From positions 214,092 through 278,091 of the forward strand of contig NW_019774114.1 in assembly GCF_001039355.2 (NCBI RefSeq): a stretch of DNA of 64,000 nucleotides, in the 5' to 3' direction. The position numbers and the translations under genes are program-made. Under the pieces are notes generated by a model. It was not told the origin of the DNA and did no database searches. It saw only the letters and a program-made list of their open reading frames with translations. Positions 1 through 20,249 of this stretch are shown here, in pieces; the first letter of the stretch is position 1, and each line of letters starts with the position of its first letter. Source of the DNA: Lingula anatina. Lineage: Eukaryota; Brachiopoda; Lingulata; Lingulida; Lingulidae.

Positions 1-94
1 TTTTCGTTTTAAAAGAAAGTAACAAATTCAGTTTTAAACCACTGAGTTTGTTTCAACAATGGTCTGTTGCGCGCAAAGGATTGTGGGTAATATG

Positions 95-460
95 AGGGTC
101 CAATTAACTTGCCCTGAGTCAAGGGGGCCAACAAGCCCCAGGTGCATATTATTTATTTTAAAGGATGGCAGGCATTTATGGTGCTAGAATGAGCAACGAT
201 GATATATCTCTGTGAAACTTGAAACAATGAGCTTCAGTTTGATGCCCTATACATATATTATATTTGATCAAAAGCCTATGAAAATAGATCTTTAAATTAC
301 TTTTAGGTGCAAAAAGTAAAACTTTTTAACGTCTGACACTTCCTTAGCATTGTAGGCTACGGTCATTTTACAAGAGTATGTGGCCAATTTTTTTACCTTG
401 CAGTTACTTTTTCATAGATTGATGGGGGGCCAACTTATCCTGGGGTCCAGCTTGCCCCGG
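95..460. repeat. Direct repeat of a GGGGCCAACnnGCCCC-type motif
   Basis: GGGGGCCAACAAGCCCC near 124 and GGGGTCCAGCTTGCCCC near 440 are similar blocks about 300 bp apart, in the intron or upstream of the first visible kinase exon. The rest of 1-817 is AT-rich and shows no exon I could support. Confidence 0.3.
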
Positions 461-817
461 TCTCCCCTAATCAAGTTCTCAACTCCCAGTAGCAGCAGAA
501 ATATTACTTTATTAAATTTTCTTGCACAGTATCTACCAAAGTATACAAATCAAAACATTCTAAATTTTAAATTCGTAATAAATAAAGAAATACTATGACA
601 GTTAGTAAATAAGTAAACAAGTAATTTACAGTACTAGTGTATCTGATTGTGGTAGAAAAAATTTGAAAGTGTAGTTTAAGTCTCGTTCCAAACAAGCTAA
701 TGTATACACTGTATATCTATTAGTAGCATACTCTCATATGATGTCACAGTCATTGTCACAGCTGTGGTATTTTTATCCCTAAAATGTCTTTATATATGTA
801 TATTATTTCTTTCTTAG

Positions 818-8383
<7,566 letters not shown>

Positions 8384-8747
8384 ACAGACAGAGTTAAAGA
8401 AATATTTGCTGGCACAAGAAAACTGTGATGCTTGTATATAATCACTTTTATGCACGCTTTTCTAAGCTTTCACAATTAGATGTAAACATTTAATTACACT
8501 TTCATTAACTGAGATTCTGTACTGTTGTTTATGTTTAACAGAGGGATTTAGACCTTTAAGGTTGTTATGGATGTATATAAATATATTTGACAATATGTGT
8601 ATATATTTGACAATCTTTCAATAGTAATTAAGCAAAGGATATGCAAATAATTCATTAAAATCACAAGATAAACCTAGCCACCTTGGAACACTGACGTGAT
8701 AATGTGTAAATACTAAATAGAAGACCATGTTGTAGATGGGCATGAGA
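8384..8747 (+). other. 3' untranslated / flanking region of the kinase gene
   Basis: AT-rich sequence follows the stop codon. I see no AATAAA directly after it. The nearest good matches are near 9866 and 9917, so the 3' end is unresolved. Confidence 0.35.
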
Positions 8748-9036
8748 GCATTAGAGAAGACAATCAAGCAATTGGGGTCAGGTATGGCAGAAATAGAATG
8801 GAATAATAGGGGATAAGTGCACCAGAGAAGACCATGGAGCAATTGGGGATGAGTTTGACATGGAAGTCAATAAAGAAACTGGGCATTAGTGACATTAGTG
8901 TGCCAGAGAGGTGGACACCTGGGGATGAGTGCTCCAGAGAAGATGGTGGAGCAATTGGGGATAAATGTGCTAGAGAACATAATGGTTCTACTAGAGATGA
9001 GCACACTAGAGAAGAAAATGGGGCAACTGGGGAAAA
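8748..9036. repeat. Degenerate minisatellite, unit about 36 bp
   Basis: About seven diverged copies of a unit resembling CCAGAGAAGATGGAGCAATTGGGGATGAGTG follow the kinase gene. Both strands stay open here by repeat periodicity; I do not treat either frame as a gene. Confidence 0.6.
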
Positions 9037-10370
9037 GATAGTTGACTGCATGTGCTACCCTTTATCAGGGCCACTAGTTCATTTCTGGCTTTCCTTTGGG
9101 TGCACATCTGTCCTGTCTATCTAGAATTTTAACAAAACTACATCATCACCTCAGGTAGAAATTGAGTGGCATTATGCACCTTTATCTCGTATATTGTAGC
9201 AAAAGAACAGGATTTTTGGAAATTATTGATAATCTGATGTTTTGTAAGGGATGCAATGAAGTCATGTAGTTCTAGCCTTATCATGTGAGATTAGATCATA
9301 TTTGATATTGTAATGTGGTGCCCCCGGTGATGCTGCGCCTTTGCTCAGTGAGTGAGTTAGTTAGTTATATATATCTACTACTATATGGCAAATTGCGTGG
9401 CTTTAGCCTTATCATATATATAAGTAATATATAAAAATAATTTATTAGTTCTAGACCTTTTTACAAAGGCTCGTTTACTAATTGGTTTCAAAAGTAGAAA
9501 AATGACATACATGTAAGTTAATAACATATTCATTGCATATACTTTTATATAATTTAATCCTTCACAACCAGTGGTCTATTTTCATTACTGATAAATGTAA
9601 GATGTGTAGTGTTTACAGAGTGAAAAATACCAACGCTATTCAACATACTCTTAGACATAGGTAGGCTATTCATCAAACAGCTTTGAAATGTACAATGACC
9701 TGTATTACTACATGTATATGTATGATGCAACAACATATTGGATATTTGTAATGTGGCACTCCTCTGTGATGCTGCTTTTAGTCATGTCATGTGAGTCTAT
9801 GCCATATGGATGTTGTAATTATCGTATTGGAGAGATATTAATTTAGAGTATACATGTATAATAAGAATAAAAAGGACTGGTAGTGGGTAGATAGAGGGAC
9901 CCTAGCTTGCACTGGAAATAAATCTGTTTTGGACATGCATGACTTGTTTATTCTACTTGATAAGAGAACCAATTATATCTACCTGAACTGTTTAATTTTG
10001 TAAAAAAAAAAAAATTCAAACATATGATACAATTGAAATTCAAAACAAAGCATGTTCCTTAATTTTAAATAAAAAAGGGTAGGTCACTGCAGAAAGTTTG
10101 TTCCTCTTTAGAAGGGCACCCTGCAAACTGTGCCCCACCCTTCCCCAGATTATACTTTTTCTGAATTGTTCAGGATCACATAGTAGCCTAGGGACTAGCA
10201 ATACATTTATAAGTAAATAACTTCATCATTATCCTTCGCCTTTGGGCAGAATGGAAGCAGCAGCAGAACATCTTTACATCAGAGTTGTTTCTCTCTCATT
10301 ATTGAAAGGCTCTCAGTTGTCTGCAAACCAGTGCCATCCATGATGGTACCTGAGTAAGTTACATATGGTC
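9037..10370. other. Intergenic AT-rich stretch
   Basis: No exon or RNA gene is visible. Two related segments (near 9310 and 9740) share TTTGTAATGTGG followed by GTGATGCTGC, suggesting an old local duplication or two copies of a repeat. Confidence 0.4.
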
Positions 10371-10377
10371 TTCTTTA

Positions 10378-10575
10378 TTGAGCTTTTCCCGTAGGTGATG
10401 TCCAAAATATGAGTTTAGAGACTGGCTGGTCTAAGGTGCGGGCACAGTGTCCTGCATACTGTAGCCTCCTTTTCCTGATAACAGATGATAACAGTGGTAG
10501 TGATCCATACACATCTGTGTTTGGAACGTGATCTTTCCAGTTGATATCTAACACCCTCTGACCCCCCTCCTCTAA
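10378..10575 (-). mobile_element. Non-LTR retrotransposon reverse-transcriptase tail fragment
   Basis: The minus strand encodes WKDHVPNTDVYGSLPLLSSV, then IRKRRLQYAGHCAR and DQPVSKLIFW. This is the pattern seen C-terminal to the reverse transcriptase of many metazoan LINE-type elements (x-DHxxNxxLYGxLPxxSxxIRxRRLxFAGHC). Only about 65 residues remain. I see no catalytic reverse-transcriptase motifs or endonuclease nearby, so this is a dead 3' fragment. The assignment rests on remembered family patterns and needs a search. Confidence 0.6.
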
Positions 10576-10981
10576 ACCCACCACTGCTTTGATACATGTA
10601 TATTGTTATAGTGAGTAATGACGACATCGATCTGGAGCTTTCAAACCTTTATTCACCGACTCTCTTTTTTCACACAATTTCAAACTCTTTTAAACTCTGT
10701 TTTCTAAAGAGTTTTCCAATTTCCATGTTGCAAACCGCCATTCAATATTTCCTTATTAGGTAATTTCAGAGAGACTTGTTTTCAATTTAAAACATTAAAA
10801 ATATTATTTGAATTACTCATGCTTGGACCTTGTCCATCTCGAGTTTGCATGCGTTTTACACGTGTTAGAAACGTGCAAATCTACTGAAAAATTAACCAAT
10901 CAAATCAGACTTAATGTGACTTTGAAATGTTCCATCTTTTCTTACTACGAGAACAATATCTACACTTGTTGACTCAGACCA

Positions 10982-11197
10982 CATTCCCATAGATTTTAGA
11001 TCGATCTATCCCTGTGGGGAGTCTCACTAGATTACTGTCAGCTTAGCCGGATCAAGCGTCTGTCCCGCCTACTAAAAGCTGTAAGGGGGTAATTAACTAT
11101 GGTGCGCACTCGGCTGACTGCAATTTAGCGTGAACCCCCAGGGAGTTAGGTCGATCTAAATCTTAATATCTGGATCGATCTAAATCTCTGGGAATGC
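10982..11197. mobile_element. MITE-like element, family 3
   Basis: The ends are ATTCCCATAGATTTTAGATC and GATCTAAATCTCTGGGAAT, with GATCGATCTA arms and the family's central inverted motifs. It is most like the copy near 24166. Confidence 0.65.
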
Positions 11198-11199
11198 AC

Positions 11200-14100
11200 C
11201 CTTAAAGAAATTTAACTTGCACTCAATAACTCCTTTTCCTTTTACACATTTGATTCCGTTTTAACTGTTATCTGTAATTATTGAAAGTGTAAGCTATTTG
11301 CTTCAAAACATATACCCCTTCTTCAAAAGAATTCTAAAACTTTACAACATACGCTCCTTTTTTTCATTTAAAGCAAAACTAAATAATATCAAATTCGTAA
11401 ATTAACAAAAATAATCATGCTTTCGCGATGTAGTAAGAGATATCCCTTACAAAATCTATGCCGAATGCATTAATGCTCAATGCATTTACAAATAGGACAA
11501 TGTACCATTGTACTACAGTAATAGTAAGATCAGAACAAATTCCATTCCTTGTCATTTTAAGAATAAGTCGTCGAAATCGAGTATACGACATTTCTCGATC
11601 ATCATCAATTATTGATGATAACGCTTAACAGGAATATTTAAACGTCGGAGCAAAAGTACAGTAACAACAACTAATTTAGTAACAATCCATGCATAATATA
11701 AAGCTTGAATAATACATTTACCAAAATCTAATGGTATTTGACGCAACATATATTCCCTATAATCTTCAGATATCATCAAATAATGAGCACAACCAATTAA
11801 CTTCATAAAGTCCAACTTCCCGTCTAGGTAATCAAACCTTCCACAAAATACGAACAAAATTGATTAATTTATCAAATCAGATGAAAACTTAATCTGAAAA
11901 TTCGGTTCTCTTTGTTGTTTGAAGCATAATTCATTTATATATACAGAATGTTTACATAAATTCTCAAAAAGCTTAAATGACATGGTTACAGTTCTGTCAT
12001 CAATGTATATATGATGCACAAGTTCGTCAGATTCTGCAAAATCAAATAAAAAAAGATAAGATACATATTTACAAAATCATAATTGTTGAAAATAAAATAC
12101 TAAATACAATCTTTATTATTCGTAGGCCTAACATTGTAAAGTTAGTAAAATACGGCATGCTAATTATAATGATCATGATTAACACAAAATATTATGATTA
12201 TCAATAAGTCATGTGTAATAGATTTTATAAAAGCGTAAATAATCATGTTACATAATTCATAAAATAGTACATAATGGTTTTTTAAAAATTATAATATTTG
12301 TCAGGACTTAAGTATCGTGTTAGTTCTGTGCGTCTCGCACACTCTCAATAATAATAATAATAATACATAGATCAGTTCCTTAAATCATTGAAGTAACAAT
12401 GAGAAAAACTCAATCATAAAGTCATTTAAATGCTGTGATAGTACACACACCCTCTTACACCAAAAGTCTGCTCGCAAAGATTAATGCACTTTGTCAATAA
12501 TAGACACATGTAGCAAGTCAAGTCAAATTCAACTTGGATAAAAATTAATCTGCATTGTGATCAAGTGGTTCAAACTGAATATAGAAAAGTTCATTAGCAT
12601 GTTTAATGCGCAAAAATGCATAATATTCACTCTTGAGTAATTTCTTTTTAGTTTAAAAGCTGTCAAAACTGACAATGGAATAACTCTTTCCAAAGTAATG
12701 ATTTCGTTTATTATGATGTTTATAATTGTGAAACCATGCTAATGTTTAGAGTAGTCTGCAGGTACAAAGACTTAAATGAAATTGCCAAAATGAGAAAAGT
12801 TATTACTTCACTTTGTAATATGAATGAATCTGTGGAATCGATTTTGTTGCGTAATTTTATAATCACTACGGTATAGAAAGCACTATAACGTTTCCACGTA
12901 TACTTCTTTTAGTAAAGCCACAACTAATGCCAATTGCCTGACCTTGATACCTAGGCCAACTATTATCACGAGCAATATAAGCTCTGTATCCCGAATAAAT
13001 ATTTGAGATGAATCATCTGTAAAAAAAATATATATATTTCGTTTGCTAGAATAGCATCTGCCATACAAGTATAGGTTTGCTCTTAATTGCCTCTTTGCTG
13101 TTTGAGCCACGTTTTGTAATCTCAAATGATCACTAATATTTTTGGCAAGATTAAGAAAATGAGAAAAAAATGTGAAAATAATTGAAGAAGAGTTGATTCC
13201 GAATTTAAAGGTTCACTAAATAAATCATCGCGTTTCATGTTGAAAATATGCATGGTGAATAGAAATACTGCAACACACCAAAATAAGGGAATGTGGCTGT
13301 GCTATCTTAGTGTTGTTTTGACAACTTGACACTTGGTTGGAAGATAAAAAATCCATCTAAGTTCAAACTGCAATAGCAAAAAAAAAAAAAAAAAAAAGAA
13401 AAAATGAATGATACATTAATGACAGCCACTTAAAGATGTCGTTGTTCTAGGGTATTCCGGTGTAATGTCAGTTATGTAAACTTAAAGTAACTGACTTGTC
13501 AAAACATCTCGTCTGTATTTTGTCAGTTTTGCCTTCCGTTATGATGTGGCGTTAACCTTGTGATAACTTGTATTACATCGTTTGGATGTAACGTTTACTC
13601 ATATGAATAAGATCAATGTCCTTTGTTAAACAGTTCTTCAGAAATAAAATGGTCTACACTCAACACCACTGAGCGTGCTCACGCTGACACAACGTTACAT
13701 ATGTTACATATATATATACGTTACATATAATGAGAATTTATAGAACCATCCTTTTAAAAAGGTCAATGCTCTTGGTTTTTCCAGTGTATACTGCTATAAC
13801 TTCTATAACGTCCTACAAAGACAAGATACTGTAGATAGACTGTTGTTATTCCCCCTAAACCATAAAAGGCGGAAGGGAACCAGTCCAACGACAGTTTTCA
13901 CCAATATCACGCTAATGCCAAGTCAACCGTACACTGCCCGTACGGCAACTGTACAATACCAACTACGATTATGTGACGGGCTTGCAGTTTAAAAAAAATT
14001 GTCAAAATTGTCAACTTTACAAAATTATAATGGTGGCCGTGAAGCCGCACGTACGATTTCGCACGGCCACCACCTACTTCCGCTCAGACGCCGAACTAAA

Positions 14101-15159
14101 AGGGATTTACGGGCAGTATATATGTGTAATATGCGGACATCACATGGCAAACGTAATCTAAGTAAACCAAATTAAGTTGTTAATAACTTAGCGTTTATCA
14201 CTTAGAAGAAAAGGAAGTGGTGGGATTCCTTATTCTGTCCACATTGGTGTTTAAAATTAAAAATCGTAGGGAGGGGGAGCTGCCCTGACGACGTAACGAT
14301 CTTCAAGGAAACGGCACGGAAGGCCTTCGACAACTGCTCTGAAACTGAAAGGACTTCGTGTCCTCGTTTTTCAACCGAAAAATCTTTTTACTTGACCTCA
14401 AGGTCATCTCGGAAACAAGGCACGGTTATCGCGTGTAATGTAAAGATATTCGCCGTACCCATTTATGATGTCAAAAAATCGCATTGGAAAATCGTTTACC
14501 AATGTGGCCAATGTAAGCCAGGATTTATAAAAATATTCTCCTACTTTAGATTGCGCTTAATTTAAATAAAATAATGTACCTTGAAATGTAACTTACACCA
14601 ATTATCAAATAAAGGATTAATCGTAAAGCCATACACAATTTTCAGTGGATGATGCAATTCATGCTATAACTGTTTGTTCAGTTTCTGAAAAAAAATGAAT
14701 TTACGATTTCACGTATTGTCCCTGCATTAAGCACTGTTCAATACATAAAGTAATTCTGACCATATATTGTCAAATGCACATGGTACTTATCTATTTGGAC
14801 ACGGTACGCTATTCATTATAGTATAAATATATATGAAATTTATTGAAAAGTGCTAAAACGGAGAATCAACAACTCGTGAGAGCAGTGACTTCAGGGTTGA
14901 AGTTAGCACTTAGAAATCTTGTAAGCTGCACTTCAGAAATAAATAAAGTAAATTCCGAGAACTGACTCCTTTCATCAATAGTTACGAAGCAATAACCTCG
15001 TAGTTCACAATCATTGTTTTTGGGTCGGTGACTGGCTGGTACAATTGCGCGTGTTCTGTGAGGCTATAGTGTTTGAGATATCAGTGCACTTGATAAGACT
15101 CTCCTTTTCCAGCCAAGACGACGGACACTGATCCACCATCCAAAAACTCAGTCCATGCA
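11200..15159. other. Intergenic AT-rich stretch with no supported gene
   Basis: I found no exon series. A perfect 11-bp-arm hairpin (TGGTGGCCGTG at 14031 against 14062-14072) and an A-rich run near 13380 are the only structures noted. The small open frames here show no recognisable domain. Confidence 0.4.
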
Positions 15160-15256
15160 TGTCCATATAGGGTAATGTGGTTTGTCGTTTTTTTTTTTTT
15201 TTTTTTTTTTTTTACAACCGAAAAAAACCGACAAACCACATTACCCTATATGGACA
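15160..15256. repeat. Perfect inverted repeat around a T-tract
   Basis: TGTCCATATAGGGTAATGTG and the following bases are matched by their exact inverse at the other end (CACATTACCCTATATGGACA). A run of about 25 T and a short A-rich segment lie between. The arms are roughly 29 bp and error-free. This could be a very young foldback element or a cloning/assembly palindrome. Confidence 0.7.
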
Positions 15257-15709
15257 TTAAAATGTTGGAATTCTTCTACGGGAGCTTTTATGTGCCAGAC
15301 AAATAGACACAGGGTCGATTTCTTTTTTTCACTTGTCAAAGACGCTTTGTTAGGGGATGCAGTCGAGGTGGTGTTGTCACTTAAGACTTTCTCTTACGTT
15401 GGTTCCAGGAATCGTTACAGTTTGCATTGTGTCGTGTGTCCTTCTTAATCTGACAGAGGCAGCGCACATCGTCGCATTTTCTGTCACACCGACGCATTTT
15501 CTGTCACCCCATAACAGCAGTCACCATACTGGACACACACAGAGGATAGCAGTTGCAGTGGACCTGGATCCTGTATTTACCTCCCCTTGCACAGAGCCAT
15601 CTACACGACGTCAGAGTCACGTCTGAGAGGAAAGAAGAGGTTTCACTACTTTGTCAGATATTTTTCGAAATATATACTTTTGACTGGGGGACTCTTTTTG
15701 TGGTTTCAT

Positions 15710-15960
15710 TGTGCATTCCACCCTCAGTGGTTGACGACTATAGTGTGACGTCCACGCGCATTCCACTACTGAGGGCGGAATGCACGTGGACGACTCTAGT
15801 GTGGCGTTCACGTACATTCCACCCTCAGTAGTGGGCGGCAACATCTGTGGTATCCCCTTGTGAATTCTACCCTCAGCAGTGGGCGACTCTTGTGTGATTC
15901 CCTTGTGAATTCTTCCCTCAGTAATGGGCGTCTTTTTAGTGGTCATCCCTTGCACTCCAT
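15710..15960. repeat. Minisatellite, unit about 45 bp
   Basis: About five diverged units share ATTCCACCCTCAGTAGTGGG and GTGTGATTCCCTTGTG. The unit length is close to a multiple of three, so the minus strand stays open for 131 codons with a repeated EGRIHKGI motif. I regard that frame as a by-product of the repeat. Confidence 0.65.
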
Positions 15961-16091
15961 CTCTTAGATATTCTGGGTCTCTCGTGGATCCCGCAAGCGT
16001 CCAAAATCTCAACGTTTGGCGATTTTACGCTAATCCAGCAGGTTGACCATTTTCACGGCCAAACTGAACAAATATTAGCGCGCTTACAGTA

Positions 16092-16398
16092 AATTCAGAT
16101 AGAGAAGAGCCGAGTGCAAGATAGGCCGCGACATAAATATGGCGGACCTACATGAAAGGAAGACCACTTAATCGTGTAATGGTCTCTCCGCCTCTCATTT
16201 GCCTCCCCACGCGTCGAATCTCGACCGGTTGAATTGAGCCGAGATATAATTACTGTACCTCTGCAGGGACGACGCGTGGGGAGGCGTGTGAGAGGTCGAG
16301 AGACCATTACAGGATTTATTAGCGGTCTTCCTTTTATGTAGGTCCGCCACATTTAGGTCGCGGCCTTGCTAGCACTCGGCTTTTCTCGATCTGAATGG
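16092..16398. mobile_element. MITE-like inverted-repeat element, family 1
   Basis: Arms begin AAATTCAGATAGAGAAGAGC and end CTTTTCTCGATCTGAATGG. Internal motifs ATGGCGGACCTACATGAAAG and GCGTGGGGAGGCGTGTGAGA match the family core. It has different terminal 40 bp from the copy at 1254, so family 1 includes subfamilies that exchange ends. Confidence 0.7.
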
Positions 16399-16756
16399 TC
16401 CCTAAGGCGGATGATGACCATGTTGTTGAATTTGAAATCTCTGTGCAGTCGTTGCGCACAAGTGACGCAGATCAGCGTTTGCTGGTCATTTATATATCTC
16501 CCACTCTTTCTGATTAATTGCCGCTGAGCATGAAATTACCGAAACACGTTGCCGGCCTTGCTCAAGTCTCGAGTAGCGTGCATTGAGAGCTGCCAGACAG
16601 GTATACTTAGGTAGGAAATGACGTTGTAACCGTCACGTTAATTGGAATAATTGGTTTGTTATTTCGAGTATATATCGTCAACAAGAGTTCATGAGTTGAA
16701 ATTCGGTCACTGTCGTGATCACCCAGTGTGCTTTTCTATGCGCGACATAATGAATT

Positions 16757-17009
16757 CAGGGGCGGATCCAGGATTATTTGAAAGGAGGGGGGGGGGGGGT
16801 CCGTGGGTGCAAATCCGTCTCCCCCCCCTTTTGGCGTGGGGTTCAGGGCCTGCTGAATGGCTCCGAAAATGTTGGGAAATGAGAGGGCAAAAAGTGCCAT
16901 TTGGGACGGTTTAGAACTATGATTCACCTTGTCAAAATTCTGATTTCAAGAGGAACCTTTTTTTCAGAAAAGGAAACCCTTGACCCCCTCCCCCCCAAAT
17001 CCGCCACTG
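16757..17009 (+). mobile_element. hAT-like non-autonomous element
   Basis: It starts CAGGGGCGGATCCAGGATTA and ends AAATCCGCCACTG. The interior has G- and C-runs and the shared phrase TTTGGCGTGGGGTTCAGGGC. The same interior is present inverted at 18460-18724 and in plus orientation at 45739-45967. Confidence 0.65.
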
Positions 17010-17597
17010 GATGCAGAGATTTCGAATCGCGAGTGATTAGAACGCGACTCTCTTCATCAACCTTCATAAACGGTATGTCTTTGATCATACATGTACATGC
17101 AACGAAATAAAAAACACACATTTGAATTAACCCAGGGCTGTCCGTATACGACCTCTACACAAGCCGGTGGTAGAACAAGAAATGGCAGTCCCGTGAAATC
17201 AGTACAAATTATGGGTTAACAGAAAGTTTCAATGAAAATAAAAACACACACATACATAAATGAGAGAGAGAGAGAAAACATCAACAGTAAAAGTGTTGTT
17301 GCTATAAAATGGTGCCTGCTTACTCATTTACTTACATGCCAAAAAACCATATAGTATGGGGTGCTCTCTCCCTGGGAAGTTTTGTAGGAAAACATGCATC
17401 CTACTAGGTCCTAGTCCCACTCGTGGGTCCAAAGTAGATTTAGCAACCATATACGGTATAGTTTGGTCAAAGCTTTCTGTAATATTTAATTGAACTGTCC
17501 ATTTAGTGAACCATTTTATGTGGTGGTATACCGGCTAATGTCGTGATCAAATGGTTACAGATAAGAACAATTCAAATTTCAGTGCACATAGATTTTG

Positions 17598-17642
17598 TAT
17601 CAATCTAGGATCCAAAATTTTATTTTGGATCCTAGTATCAAT
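17598..17642. repeat. Perfect palindrome flanked by 7-bp direct repeats
   Basis: CTAGGATCCAAAAT at 17605-17618, a TTT loop and ATTTTGGATCCTAG at 17622-17635 form a perfect 14-bp-arm hairpin. TATCAAT lies immediately outside on both sides (17598-17604 and 17636-17642). Confidence 0.8.
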
Positions 17643-18009
17643 TAATCGTTCATCCCGCCTTGTCTACTTGTCAGTGATTTTCGAAAGCAGCATCATGTTA
17701 AGCCTAGTCGTAAATTGGGTGAGATGTACAAATGTACAGTGGTTACATATTTTATACATTTGTCATTAAATATGTACCGTTTTTGAAAATTTACCTACCA
17801 GTTAGTCCATCAGACTGTGGGTGATAATACATTGTCGTCCTCCTCCCACTAATGGTTTTACTGCAGATTTCTTCCATATAATAAGCTTATGGCGGAATTC
17901 TCTGCCGTGATAAGATACTATTACAAATGAAATCTTATTCCAAAATACACGATATGGCATTAATACAATTCGCACGCTCTAGTCGCCGACAATGACATTC
18001 ATAGACATT

Positions 18010-18115
18010 CATTGAGAGACCATTAAAGGATTGCGCGGTTTCCTTTCATGTAGGTCCGCCATATTTAGGTCTCGGCCTTGCTAGACCTCGGCTCTTCTCG
18101 ATGTGAATGCTCTCT
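18010..18115. mobile_element. Partial family 1 MITE (one arm)
   Basis: Only the right arm is present: GAGAGACCATTAAAGGATT, GGTTTCCTTTCATGTAGGTC, then CTCGGCTCTTCTCGATGTGA. The matching left arm is missing. Confidence 0.6.
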
Positions 18116-18459
18116 AAACTAGCAAAAAAAAATCCATTCAAATATCGTTTTTCGGGTAATATTAAACAATGCCTTGTGGGAATTTTCTTAATTATACTGT
18201 TTGAAACTATATGCTGGCATTTGGTTGGTTTTTGTGGCAAAAAATTGACTTTGTATCATCTTTAATAGGCCTATTTTAAATAAGCACACGTTACTGCAAG
18301 GGAGGACACCAAGCGTTAGAGCAGGCTGCTCCACGCCTTCAACAGCTCCACAAGTTTACAAGGGGAAGTGTTGAGCCTTGTAATAAACGTATGGGACCGG
18401 TGAAACTAATCACATAGCTAGAAGTGCGACACTTCTAAGCATGTTAAACATTTTTATTT

Positions 18460-18724
18460 CTTTTGAACCCCCTCCCCCTTCTACTTCTGAAAAAATCACA
18501 CCATGCTCCCCTCTTGAAATTAGAACTTTGACTAGCTGAATCATAGTTCTAAACCGTACCAAATGGCACAGTTAGCCCGCTTAAGTACCAAAAACTTTCG
18601 GGGCCCTTCACCGAGCCCCAAACCCCACGCCAAAGGGGGGGGGGGGGGGTCAGCTTCGCATCCGAGGCCTGCCATTCCTAAGAAACCGGATCCAATCCTT
18701 CAAATAATCTTGGATCCGCCCCTG
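18460..18724 (-). mobile_element. hAT-like non-autonomous element, degraded
   Basis: A reverse-oriented relative of the copy at 16757. It ends TTGGATCCGCCCCTG and contains CCCCAAACCCCACGCCAAAG followed by a long G-run. The other terminal repeat is not recognisable. Confidence 0.55.
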
Positions 18725-18739
18725 GATACAAGTGTCCAA

Positions 18740-20240
18740 TTATTTGTACTGTCTATGCCTTTGCCACATACTGCTAATTATTTGCCGTCTCCGTAATTAT
18801 TTTGTTCATAAAGTGATGACTATAGTATTTATTGTCTCTATGGGGTATGTGGTGATTGTATGAAATTCGTTAAAAAAATGATCGTTATGATAGACTAGTT
18901 TGGCAGCCTAAAGTCGTTTCAGGTTAATTTAACCGGTTTTTATTAACCGATCTAGGCGACAGTAGGGCCTACTTCCTTGGCCACCTCGGCTGATCACTTC
19001 ACACACACACAAAAAAAAGAAAAATATAGGTACTGTACAAAGGAGTAGGCCTATGTTTATCGATCCTTTGGCAGTGCCATAATGATTTTATTTATGCATG
19101 ATGATTTAAAGAATTAATGTAAAGCAAAATAATATAGACTATAAGCGTGAGTGAAGTATCTTTAATCATATTAATTCATGTGTAATTAACTGTAATTAGT
19201 GACCATTGCAGAATACCAAAGAAATTCCACTGGAGTAGGCCCTAGCTTATAGCGATCCATTGTTACTCAAATGGTGCTGAATTAAGAATAAAGGAAGAAA
19301 GTGTGCTAAAAGAATGTATCAAAACAAAATGGAGACCGGAGAATAAATAGGAATGATCTGCTCAAAATATATAGTTAGCCCCCATTTAGGAAATCTTTGA
19401 CCATGGTAGGCCCAATAGAGTATAGGCCTATGTGAAAAATATGACGTGTAGGCCTACAATGGAAACTTGATCATCATTTTGGCCGGTGGTCAAAACAGAT
19501 AAAGGGTAAGCCCGCTCTTAGAGTTTGTCGTTCATTACATTGGGCCTCCGTTCTATAAGCGGTATTGTTCCATCTAAAGTAGGCCCCTACATGTAGGGCC
19601 TGTATCATCTGAGCAGTAGGCCTATCAATCTGCAGAGAAAGCAGCTTAATTTATTCAGGTGTAGCCTACTTTGTCAGTACCTCTCGTTCAGAGTTTAAGC
19701 CTATCTTACTGGATTGAATAAATGCCAAGACTTTGTTGTTATTTAGGCCCTACCTGCCGCCATTAACCCCGTGGCACGATATCCCGGAAAACAATAGGGC
19801 CTATACCAGGAACATAACACCGTGACAGCAGTACCCCCCCCCCCCCCTTTGTAACTCTTAAATTTGAATCCTAATCAAAATAAAGTTACGTGGTGACTTT
19901 GATCAATGTCTCTGCTTTTAAAATAAACTAGTTTGGGAGTTTAGTAACTTATTATTTTTTTAAATCTTTTTAAATAAAACTACAATTATTTTTTACCATT
20001 GACATTTGTGCTAATTTTCATCCCAGCGATAACCTCAACTCTCATACTATTTGGAAGGTATAAGGTTTCATTGAAAAACATCTTAAAATTAGTAAATAAA
20101 CTACCAAACTAATTTATATGAGGAGCGACGATATTGCTAATAGTCACCACACAAATTAATTTAGAAAAAATATTAAATATCACAGAGTTATAGGCTATTA
20201 GTCTAGGAGAATACTGCAAAAGTTCGTGTTTATATTTAAA
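18740..20240. other. Intergenic stretch rich in TAGGCCTA-type words
   Basis: The words TAGGCCTA, GTAGGCCTA and AGGGCCT recur at least ten times between 18960 and 19800, a habit I associate with echinoderm noncoding DNA. No exon is supported. A C-run at 19833 heads a block that resembles 20877-21215. Confidence 0.4.
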
Positions 20241-20249
20241 TGATTTCGT

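Noticed and set aside
11609-11857. Minus-strand 82-codon open frame
   Set aside because: No recognisable domain, no splice partners and AT-rich surroundings; likely chance.
15617-16012. Minus-strand 131-codon open frame
   Set aside because: Explained by the 45-bp minisatellite, whose period is near a multiple of three.
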